From NCBI GenBank assembly GCA_043748015.1, contig JAYTOA010000129.1:1-43135 (forward strand): a DNA stretch of 43,135 bases, written 5' to 3'. Below are positions 36,201 through 42,300 of this stretch, one piece after another (position 1 is the stretch's first letter; each line of letters starts with the position of its first letter). Both the position numbers and the translations under genes were made by a program. The DNA is from JAIBBG01 sp043748015 (GTDB taxonomy: Bacteria; Bacteroidota; Bacteroidia; Flavobacteriales_D; Sanyastnellaceae). The notes beneath the pieces are model-generated. The model saw only the letters and a list, made by a program, of their open reading frames with translations. It was not told the DNA's origin and did not search any database.

Positions 36201-38276
36201 ATCACCGCCCGCAACAGTTGAAAGTACCAATGTCGATCCACTTGAAATCGTCACATTGCGATTGGCGTGTCTATACAAAGCTGACGCACCAAAATTTACC
36301 GATGTATTATTTCCGATAAGAACATTTGAAGGAACACCGGAACCACTTGTAGTATTGGTTGACCATTCCGAGGAAGCGCCATAAGTCCCGCCACTATTGT
36401 ACGCCAATGTTGAACCAGCAGCATAAGTCGGAGGGTTCGTAGTAACCGATCCGCCGGAAGCAATCTCTAGATAAGTGTTGTTGCCGATTGTCGTCAGTGT
36501 ATTACCAAAGTTCAAACTTCCGGCAAGACTCAAAGTTCCATTAGCAGCCGATGAAGTAAAACTCAATAATCCACTTGATGAAGATGATATGGTTTTAGAA
36601 CCGGTGATCAACATAACACTATTTGCAGCATTGAAATTGATAATGCGCGTTCCGTTCGAAACCTGAATGGCGCCACCGGCACCCTCTACAGTAACAGTTA
36701 CTCCCGCAGCGATATTCAAATTGCCACTTGTCAATTGCATAACGTCTCCTGAACCGCCTGAAAAAAGTGTATTCGAATTGAATGTGATTCCTGAACCGGA
36801 ATTTGATGCAATGAAAAAGCGGAAGTTGTTCGTTGCTCCCGTTGTGTTCAAATTTCCCGAAATAGTCTGCGCGCTGCTTCCGCTGAAAGTCACCGCGCGA
36901 CTGTTGTGAGTAAATGTTCCATTCTGTACAAAATTTCCATTCAAGCTCAAATCACCACCTGCAACAGTTGAAAGCGTTAAACCATTTCCCGAAGTAGCAT
37001 TGCTGACCGTAACATTTCCGTTGGCATGTCTATATGCTGAAGAAGTTCCAAAAGACAAAACGCTATTGGCAACAACGTCGCCTATTACTACGTGATGAGG
37101 AACACCTGCACCCGATGTACTTCCTGTTGCCCATCCTATTGATGCAACGTAAGTGGAGCCTGTATTGAACTTTAGCGTTGATCCGCTATCATAGGTGACT
37201 GCGTTTGTGTTTACAAAACCACCTGAACGTATGTCCAGGACACCTGTTGAACCAATTGATGTGGCTCCGGCTGTAAGAGGAGTGAATTTTCTGTTGATGC
37301 TGGTTGTTCCATTTTGCGTGTGACTATTTCCACTCAATAATCCTTCTCCATTAAATGTCAAATTCGTCGCACTATTGGTGGTGAAAGTTCCGCCTGAATA
37401 ATTAACGGTTGTTCCTTTTCCGTCGCCAATGCTTCCACCAAAGACAATTGTTCTTCCTGAAATATCTAAAGTTCCACCGCTCACTGCAATGGATCCTCCG
37501 GCAGCGATATTGAAATTATTTGTCGCAGTAATATTTGCTGATGTGATATTTACTTTACCATATGTTGCACCTGATGCAGGCACACCGTCAGTGATAGAAG
37601 CTGTGATGGCCGAGTTAAGCGTATTCACCGGAATACAATCCGCACTGCTTACACCAAAACCTCCAATGTAATCGGTCACAGTTGGGTTTGCTCCACTTCC
37701 AAGATCTGCACCGGGAGCGTTGGAATAAATACCGCTTGCATAACCCATCCACATGGTGATATACAAGGCATCCGGATTGCCAATACTGCTGAATGGAATC
37801 GCAACCTCTCTCCATGTTGAACCTGTGTGATAAGTAGGTCCTGAAATAGTAGAAGCCCAGCTACTGGCATCGCTTCTCGCTTCCTGATAACTTTCCTCTG
37901 CATGCACATTGTAGTTTGCGCTGAATGGCAAAGTACCGGAGACACCGTTATAACTCTGACCTGCTGTTGTTCCGCTACCCGCAGTTGGCGCTGCATTGGG
38001 ATCCGTATCCAGATAGATCGTCAAGTTGTCTGTTGATCCAAAACTTCCACTGGTGCGGAAGGCACCGATGTAAAGGTTTGTTGCATCAAATGTCACGTAG
38101 TAATCCGTGTTGCTCGCGGCAGCAGAAATTCTTTCTGCTGCGTTGAAATCAGCGGTACTTCCAGACAATGTAACTGTGTGATTGGATTGTGCGAATGTGT
38201 TCTCTGAGGTAAAAACAGAAACAAGAATCGCAATGGCAACAACAATTGGTTGCAAAGAGAGCATAGAAATCTTCAT
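27255..38276 (-). CDS. Giant T9SS-exported multidomain surface protein (3673 aa)
   Basis: A very large cell-surface or secreted protein, probably an adhesin or gliding/biofilm component. Signal peptide at residues 1-30 (ending NTFAQS). Residues 30-200 form a beta-rich N-terminal module with DYYVTFDATNLYIG. A long Gly/Ser/Thr/Asn-rich region predicted to be beta-helical follows, containing three tandem units of about 250 residues and several GQLxRAxxxGxxxYxFxxG modules. Five Ig-like repeats of about 86 residues come next, then a MopE-like metal-binding segment (DLDGDGFGDP, DCNDSNVNIRPGATEIC), a GGRDVWYKF beta module, a conserved Cys-containing double module (CAYTIPAGGFPLCNTYKA) and a T9SS type A sorting domain (GVYPNPNNGE). 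The ATG at 38276 opens the signal peptide. Its C-terminal part is closely similar to the protein at 39379. No enzyme motif was seen. Confidence 0.92.
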   Translation of the reverse strand: MKISMLSLQPIVVAIAILVSVFTSENTFAQSNHTVTLSGSTADFNAAERISAAASNTDYYVTFDATNLYIGAFRTSGSFGSTDNLTIYLDTDPNAAPTAGSGTTAGQSYNGVSGTLPFSANYNVHAEESYQEARSDASSWASTISGPTYHTGSTWREVAIPFSSIGNPDALYITMWMGYASGIYSNAPGADLGSGANPTVTDYIGGFGVSSADCIPVNTLNSAITASITDGVPASGATYGKVNITSANITATNNFNIAAGGSIAVSGGTLDISGRTIVFGGSIGDGKGTTVNYSGGTFTTNSATNLTFNGEGLLSGNSHTQNGTTSINRKFTPLTAGATSIGSTGVLDIRSGGFVNTNAVTYDSGSTLKFNTGSTYVASIGWATGSTSGAGVPHHVVIGDVVANSVLSFGTSSAYRHANGNVTVSNATSGNGLTLSTVAGGDLSLNGNFVQNGTFTHNSRAVTFSGSSAQTISGNLNTTGATNNFRFFIASNSGSGITFNSNTLFSGGSGDVMQLTSGNLNIAAGVTVTVEGAGGAIQVSNGTRIINFNAANSVMLITGSKTISSSSSGLLSFTSSAANGTLSLAGSLNFGNTLTTIGNNTYLEIASGGSVTTNPPTYAAGSTLAYNSGGTYGASSEWSTNTTSGSGVPSNVLIGNNTSVNFGASALYRHANRNVTISSGSTLVLSTVAGGDLQLRGDFAQNGTFTHNNRAVTFIGSGAQSITGSLNTAGASNNFAYLVAANSSGGTTLNTNVLVSQTTGDVLVISGNGALNIAATQTLTIAGNGGNIRVTGASRTINFNAASSVLNFTGTKTVTSTSSGLLSLTSSAANGNVKLAAAVNFGASLTTIGNNTYLQIDAGGSVATNAPTYASGSTLVYNTGGTITAATEWTANATAGVGVPQSVLIGNGVNTTLSFGASAQYRHAIGNVNIVAASGLTLSSAAGGNLQLAGNFANSGAFTHSSRDVTFAGTAAQTITGATTFQNLILNNSTGLSLNSAVSVANILTLTSGSLSLGSNDLTLTNTAAGAITGTFSSSRMIITNGNGQLVRAVATGAGTYNFPVGETTGVTEYSPASYIFTANSLARYIGVRVINANHPQLNSSPAQTDYISRYWTTSNSAAGTYTYTASHTFLPADLTGDELNIRSNMWNGASWNHVTSSSSLSNVLSITSGVTNATLPLGATAEFTGRVNSGATYVWNQLGTASFATAANWTPNRTTPAVNDILVFNNGATTIANAITTQTIGQLLVSGNTNVSFVSSVSATLNIAGGNGTDFSVAAGSTVQLSSTGANALTINFSNATTAAINGTFTINNNASLDNNLNCANSVVTVNGSLNNFGIVTGTAPTLLFGSTGIYRHNYTTTAGSIPVATWHPTSTCSFTTYTGNTTAPGNLNQTFGHFTWNCAGQTGIMQFNGALTSVAGDFSVLRTGSGVLRLANATTQTLNVGGNMTLSGVNTTLILSSGSAGKTTINVAGSYAQSTASCVMVLCQGNTTSYGKLYVGGNFTFSSGSIEQNAVATTGGLGLVEFNGSTAQTVTIGGSFVNTIDFRLNNTVGITLSGTIPINQNGTCYRQSGTLSGGTFTYNATSSELIYEGTSAMSTSTEFPTTNAPVNVTMSNSSIVTLTGSRSLTSAGVFTHTDGIFQLGNFDLTLNNSGAGALVNASPSASRMIATNGTGQLKRALPSGARDLQFYIGDNTGTAEYSPLRLNFTANSLANRIVGVRVVDDTSSVLSLPYAPIDYLSRHWVVTLSSTAGNYTYTPTINYNVAGDLNGTENNLQVAAFPSGASAWNHYVTNIASPSINTTSTLSNTSFSLDNAQFSGRTPVKYWNGSVSNDWSTAANWTPSGVPTSADNIDINSAIPNICNLASGSATVNHLTINQTGTLGLASGSSLTVNGNFTYVNTSTLSFDCNSTFSLTNTTFSQLIPAATYGHLSLGTGTRVLAASDTIRICGNYTPTSGSSTNSGSTVQFMGTATQSILSNATSFNNLRISNTTNAVSSALNVSVSGDFLVDALSRYNQTANTITIVGTGVVYGYLRNSGTVNPSGSLTFNSGSRYEHNFTTTAGAVPTSTWNAGSICSFIGYTTNTGAPTGLAQTFKNVVYDCQSQTSNVNFNGGITTVDEDLNIISSGSGQVRLTGNNPFTMNIGGNLNHSGGYFVLKSGTAAAIVNVARNFVQTGGTMDMTTTNNPNVTLNLAGNYSRTGTGNLTTTGSNAANGKIVFTGANKTITNTTSGFSSYVNFDVSSGSTMTLLTDLALNTVGSISFPVLFDVLSGGRLNCDSYLITGVPAVLTRVTISSGGTIQTSHIDGFTATGAVGTIQTDNRTYSAGGHYIFNATANQSTGNFWTVTSPTANIIANLTINNTGSAGNNTVTMNSGATASISGTLNFPATNLGAIDVLTNRLVMTSSSLTAINRVGEGHVIGELQRTIATGTNTYPFYVGTAGSYSPVSISYNTVSISGYAIAKANAGPHPNIATTGLSQTSYVNRWWSITNAGITSTGTANINAFSYPSADLTGGATSATLKLARWNGAVWSFPTFTTGSNLISGTALTNTTTYGQFFASTDCSGFTATITPSGSTAFCNGGSVDLAASANITGSTFVWSPGDGLSSTTAANTTASPTSTTLYTVTATSPQNCSDTDTITVTVRPIPTGAISGTATVCNGNSTNLSITLTGTGPWSGTLSSGGSFSGATSPIIVTVSPSSNTTYTITNLSDAYCSAIGAGLTGSAVITVNTRPTGVISGTATICNGTSTTLSIAVTGTGPWSGTLSSGAPFSGTSSPITVSVSPSTSETYTIATLLDANCTANAGDKTGSAVVTVNARPTGNIAGTQTICVGSSVPIVISVTGSGTISGTLNPGAIPFSGSAPTINYNPSPGSNTTYTIATLSDANCSATGGDISGNAIVTVTALPTASISGTTSVCSGSSVNINFTGTANAVVTYTINGGSNQTVSLDGSGNATVNSGSVFTNQTYALVSVSNGICTVAASGSAVLTKVDYPEADITGTTSICNGSSTTISFDGDAGAVVTYTINGGADQFITLNGSGVGAVNTGALASNTTYLLVSVSNGTCSQNIGSSAVVTVYINTYYRDLDGDGFGDPTSSTTACTAPVGFVADNTDCCDANADINPMTEWWIDLDGDGYGSFVLDNGCLSGVTCASGTWPAQSVPYYPAAHSGASYASDCNDSNVNIRPGATEICSNNIDENCNGLVDEGCIGPINDNFSNAVLVNLNNPNAIYPNCLSYTGSMVNSTVSPQGNSGNVAPGGGRDVWYKFVAPSTAVQVKVSPTGFDAVVELKSSASTQIDAENINTAVGGMEILNYGNLVEGQTYWLAVRNYHPGNSGNFNICVSPMMASSCAYTIPAGGFPLCNTYKAIYRGADSYTFSFTGTGGNAAFPYTTTSGISNGLIALSTPSLDLRYGGVYNVRVDANFNVFNGLGASDGLISVLGSIAASNCTGVTILAQPLLEVKNSLRCPASLTRTQYLIGTPVSGSGNACSATNYTFEFTQVSNCSGSTIVGIPFEVTSPSNTPYLMLAAAFPNGSFPLPNTGYWRVRVRPEFSHGHGVYGPAQNINVNGTSTSAMLDDNEMMGAEKSTIETLKTGVYPNPNNGEIVNVSLTGINEGNVYIRIVDAVGRIVYSNMIYAEHTLNTSISFTEPLMAGVYMVEFTINGKTNVERLLIER
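28655..29045 (-). other. MopE-type metal-binding segment in the giant protein
   Basis: Encodes YYRDLDGDGFGDPTSS, WWIDLDGDGYGSF and SDCNDSNVNIRPGATEICS with ENCNGLVDEGC: repeated DxDGDGxG and Cys-Asn-Asp motifs as in the putative metal-binding MopE family. It likely binds Ca2+ and stabilises the stalk near the cell surface. Confidence 0.75.
29046..30350 (-). repeat. Five tandem Ig-like repeats (about 260 bp each) in the giant gene
   Basis: The PTxxISGTxxxCxGxS start of each unit recurs near 30341, 30088, 29830, 29567 and 29307, a regular period of 253-263 bases. Units 1-3 share GTGPWSGTLSSG-type cores, units 4-5 share VVTYTINGG. Each has paired Cys for a probable intradomain disulfide. Confidence 0.8.
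35340..37223 (-). repeat. Tandem repeats of about 755-765 bp in the giant gene
   Basis: The GGxVxTNxxTYxxGSTLxxN start recurs near 37221, 36456 and 35703. Units 1 and 2 are full (about 250 residues, with YRHAN, NGTFTHN, GSGAQSITG-like and LTTIGNNTYL landmarks); unit 3 is cut after about 120 residues and runs into a different module. Internal duplication is the likely origin. Confidence 0.8.
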
Positions 38277-38339
38277 GGCTTAGGCTTTAGAATTAGTAAG
38301 TAAGTCAGTTAAAAAAGACCGTTAAAGTCAGTTTCGTCG

Positions 38340-38347
38340 CAAATATA
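38340..38347 (-). promoter_or_regulatory. Candidate -7 element for the giant gene
   Basis: TATATTTG on the minus strand matches TAnnTTTG exactly. TTG occurs 15 bases upstream, slightly short of normal spacing. The leader would be about 60 bases. Confidence 0.45.
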
Positions 38348-38464
38348 CGCAGATTCATCGAACAAAAAAGCATTTTAACAAATGGAATTGCCTAGTTGGT
38401 CGAAACGCACGCTATAGATTGCACTATTAATTCCTCCAAATCATCTATTTCACGCGTGTTCCAT

Positions 38465-38472
38465 TATTTTTG
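38465..38472 (+). promoter_or_regulatory. Candidate -7 element for the DUF1796 gene
   Basis: TATTTTTG, an exact TAnnTTTG match, lies 17 bases before the ATG at 38490; no clear -33 TTG. Confidence 0.4.
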
Positions 38473-38489
38473 TTTCCCTTCCTTTTCTT

Positions 38490-39206
38490 ATGACTGAATT
38501 TATTGCCCTCGGTGAAAACTGTCTTCCAGACGATGTACTCTCTTCTTTGAATAAGAAGGGCGAGACGTATCCGTTTGGCAATGGACGATTCAATATTGAG
38601 TATCTCACCGAAATTATCAGGACGGATTTCGTGGATTTAATGGCAGAACATTACCTTGTAAAAGGAAAGTTTGAGGGAAAGGAGGTTGTTCGCAATAAGC
38701 TTTACAAGCACAAGCACGACATCTATTCACCTTGTGTCGCAAATCAATTTGAATTCACGCATCACAACGTTTTCGAAGAGGCACCACGTAGATCAATTAA
38801 CCGAAAAATTCAACGATTCAAAGAAGTGCTCAAAGCCAAGCGTGATGTTGTCTTCGTCTATCATTATAAGCACAGCGATAAAATCAATCCTGAAAAAATG
38901 GTTGAGTTACTCGATGGATTCTTATTGATTCTCAAAAAAAAGTACGGAAGAAGGTTTAAATGTTTGCTGTGGTATCAGCATCCCGCATCCGAAACACGCA
39001 AAGTTGTTCTTCGAAAAGAGCGTAACATCCTGGTTGGCGAATTCTTCACTTCAGAAACCTGGGATGGCGATGCTGCCTGGAATGCGCCCAATGACCGCGA
39101 TTTATTTACCGATTTTTTCGAGCATCAACAATTGAAAAAATACATTCACGGAGTGCAGTATCAATTGAATTTCGGTACCGGCCGTAATAGTCAACGCGCG
39201 GTCTAA
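38490..39206 (+). CDS. DUF1796-family putative papain-like cysteine peptidase
   Basis: A 238-residue protein resembling the DUF1796 family. The N-terminal FIALGENCLPDDVL carries Cys11, the predicted nucleophile, and is followed by TYPFGNGRFNIEYLTEII (family consensus PFDW). FEFTHHNVFEE supplies His91/His92 as candidate base, and the R-x-I-x-RF motif follows (RRSINRKIQRFKE). VFVYHYKHSD begins the last third. It has no signal peptide, so it acts in the cytosol or is a toxin/effector-type protein; the true activity of this family is unproven. It stands alone between two giant T9SS genes transcribed the other way, with its own -7 element. Partnership with the giants is suggested only by position. 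Confidence 0.72.
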   Translation: MTEFIALGENCLPDDVLSSLNKKGETYPFGNGRFNIEYLTEIIRTDFVDLMAEHYLVKGKFEGKEVVRNKLYKHKHDIYSPCVANQFEFTHHNVFEEAPRRSINRKIQRFKEVLKAKRDVVFVYHYKHSDKINPEKMVELLDGFLLILKKKYGRRFKCLLWYQHPASETRKVVLRKERNILVGEFFTSETWDGDAAWNAPNDRDLFTDFFEHQQLKKYIHGVQYQLNFGTGRNSQRAV

Positions 39207-39325
39207 AAAGTTTCATTGTTTCACGGAGGTTACGCACCCGAGGTTGAATGCTAAAACCTCCCCTCAAAAAATCCACGTAAATCTGCAGCCTCATCTCCGC
39301 AATCTGCGTGAAACCAAAATATCCA

Positions 39326-39361
39326 TAAAAAAAGGCCGCCCATCTTAGAGGCGGCCTTCTT
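39326..39361 (-). terminator. Rho-independent terminator for the second giant gene
   Basis: AAGGCCGCC / GGCGGCCTT is a nine-base perfect stem with a 9-base loop, followed on the minus strand by a T-run of seven. It lies about 20 bases past the stop at 39379 and is convergent with the DUF1796 gene. Confidence 0.9.
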
Positions 39362-39378
39362 TCTAAAGTCAGTCTAAA

Positions 39379-42300
39379 TTATTTCTGAACGATCATTTTC
39401 TCCACTGTTATGTATCCGTCCACAACAAACTCAACCATGTAAACACCAGCTGAAAGTGGTTGTTCGAACACGAGCATCGTGTTGAGTGATCCATCCACCG
39501 AATAGCGACTCGCGTGGACAATTCTACCCATAGCATCGGTGATATTCACATAAACATTTTCTGATTTCACATTTGTCAGGTTGATGTTTACCATATCGCC
39601 TTTACTCGGGTTTGGATAAATACCGGAGTTCATCTCAACGTGCACTGATTTCTCCGCGCCCATCAACTCGTTGTCATTCGGGTTCATCACACTAGTAGAA
39701 GTGCTATTCACTTGGATATGTTGAGCAGGGCCAAAAACACCTGGACCATAAGTGAAGTTTGGCCTAATCTCTACTTTCCATGTTCCAAGGTTTGGAAGTG
39801 GATAGGTCGGAGATGGGAATGCCGCTGCTAAGATGAGATAAGGATTTCCCAAAGGTGTTGTAACCGAGAAAGGCAATCCAACCGCAACTGCTCCCGAACA
39901 ATCGGTCACCTGTGTGAAGCGGTATGTAAAGTTGATCGCTCCACAAGCATTACCGCTACCCGTAACAGGATTACCAATCAGGTAATTACTTCTTGTCAAT
40001 GTTGCAGGACATCTCTGTGTCGAGCGCACCTCAATTAATGGTTGCGCGATCATCGTTACGCCTGTACAATTTGCAGAAGCGATAGAACCTATAACCGTGA
40101 TGGAAGGATCGGCAGCACCCAGTCCATTGAACACATTATAATTCGCATCAACACGCACATTGTAAATGCCACCGTAACGCAAATCAAGTGATGGTGTGCT
40201 TAGCGCAATCAATCCATTGGAAGTACCGCTGGTTGTTACTGCCGGAGCACCGCCACCCGTTCCTGTGAAACGGAAAGTATAACTGTCCGCACCGCGAAAC
40301 AGTGCCTTGTATGTATTACAAAGTGGGAAACCACCGGCAGGAATAGTGTATGCACATCCGCTTGGCATCATCTGCTTCACACAAAGCGTAAATGTTCCAA
40401 GATTCGTGTTGTTGTAATTTCTCACAGCGACATAATATGTCTGTCCAATGCTAAGAGCGCTTGTATTCAAAACTTCCAATCCTCCAACAGTTGCATTGAT
40501 GTTTTCAACGTCAATCTGACCTGCAGGATGGGCTGCTGTGCGCAATTCAATCACTGCGTCAAATCCTAGTGGTGTCACTTGTATTTGTGCAGCTGTTGAT
40601 TGGGCTACAAAGCGATACCAGATATCACGACCACCGGCGGCAACAACATTTGCCGGATTTGACTCAGGAGAAACGTTCGCATTCACGAGGGATCCGTTAT
40701 AAATCAAACAGTTCGGATACCATGTGTTTGCATTGACAGTGTTGATCACGATAGGATTAACGTAGTAATCATTGATGGCAGCGTTGCAGCCATTGTCAAT
40801 TATTCCGTTGCAATCATCGTCCAGACTATTCTGACATATTTCAGAAGCGCCCGGATAAGCAAGGATGTTGTTGTCATTACAATCATTGACATAAGAAGCA
40901 CCGGCATTGGCTGGAGCCGCAGGATAATAAGGTATTAACTGAGCAGGAATGCTGCATCCTGGGTAAGCACAACCAACATCAAAAATAAATGAACCATAAC
41001 CATCACCATCGATATCTGCCCACCATTCGCACAATGGGTTGATGTTCGCGTTAGTATCACAGCAGTCGGTGTTGTTAGCTACTCTTCCAATAGGTGGAGA
41101 ACAAGCGGCAACCGGAGAACTCAACGGATCACCAAATCCATCACCATCTGTATCGAGATAATAAAGCACCAATGGATTCACGAATAATGTCACCTGACTA
41201 ATTTGACTCGCACAAGGCGCATTACCGGTTCCGGTAAGGGTAAACGTAACAGTATTGTTCACGTCACCGGCTACAGGTGTGTATGTTGGTGTGAGCGTGG
41301 TGGCACCGGCTGTGATGCTTCCCGCGCCATTATGTGTCCATAAAATCGAAGCTGTGTTGGAATTGGAAGCTCCATTCGAAAAAGTGTAAGCTGCAGTTCC
41401 GCAAGTACTCATTGCTGTTCCTGCAAATACCGAAGGTGACGGTGTCATTGTCATTGTGATAGTATTGCTTGTAGCAGTTGGCGTTGTTGGACATTGATAA
41501 CTGGTTGTCAATTCACATGTGATTTGATTACCTGTTGTAAGCGTCCCATTCGTGTAAGTGTTGCTATTTGTTCCCACGTTGCCACCGTTCAGTTTCCACT
41601 GATAGGCTGGTGTAATGCCCCCGTTTGTTGGTGTTGCAGTAAACGTTACGTCAAATCCAGCGCATCCTGTTGCTCCCGGATTAGCTGAGATAGAGATGGA
41701 AGGAGCAAGGTTCGCAACAATGGTCATGATGATTGCATTGCTCGTCACAACAAGCGGAGAACCGCAGGCAACGTTGCTTGTCATGACACAAGTTACTGCG
41801 TCATTGTTCGCTAGCGTTGAACTTGAGTAAACCGTAGTATCCGTTCCAACGTTCGATCCATTCACTTTCCATTGATACGAAGGTGTAGTTCCTCCGAACT
41901 GCGGAGTTGCAGTGAATGTTACAGATGTACCGGCACACACGTTGCTTCCCGGAGAAGCGACTATGGAAACTGAAGGTGTAACTGTTGGATTCACTGTTAT
42001 TGTTGCGCTTCCGGTCATGACCGCATTGCAGGTGGCTGATCCTGTATTGTATGCATAAACAGTATAAATACCTGGGGCAGTTTGATTGATAAAGTTGATG
42101 GCGCTTCCCGTTCCCACAACAGGAGAGCCGCTATCAAAGCCATTGATGCGCAATTGATAACTTGCGAAAGTCTCAGAGCCGCTCAATGTAACTGTCAACC
42201 CTGAACCGCCGGAGCAGAAACTACCACCGCCTGAAACGGTGAATGTTGCCGGCACTTTACATTCTGCCAAAGCAAATTCTCCATATCCGGTAACGCCTGT

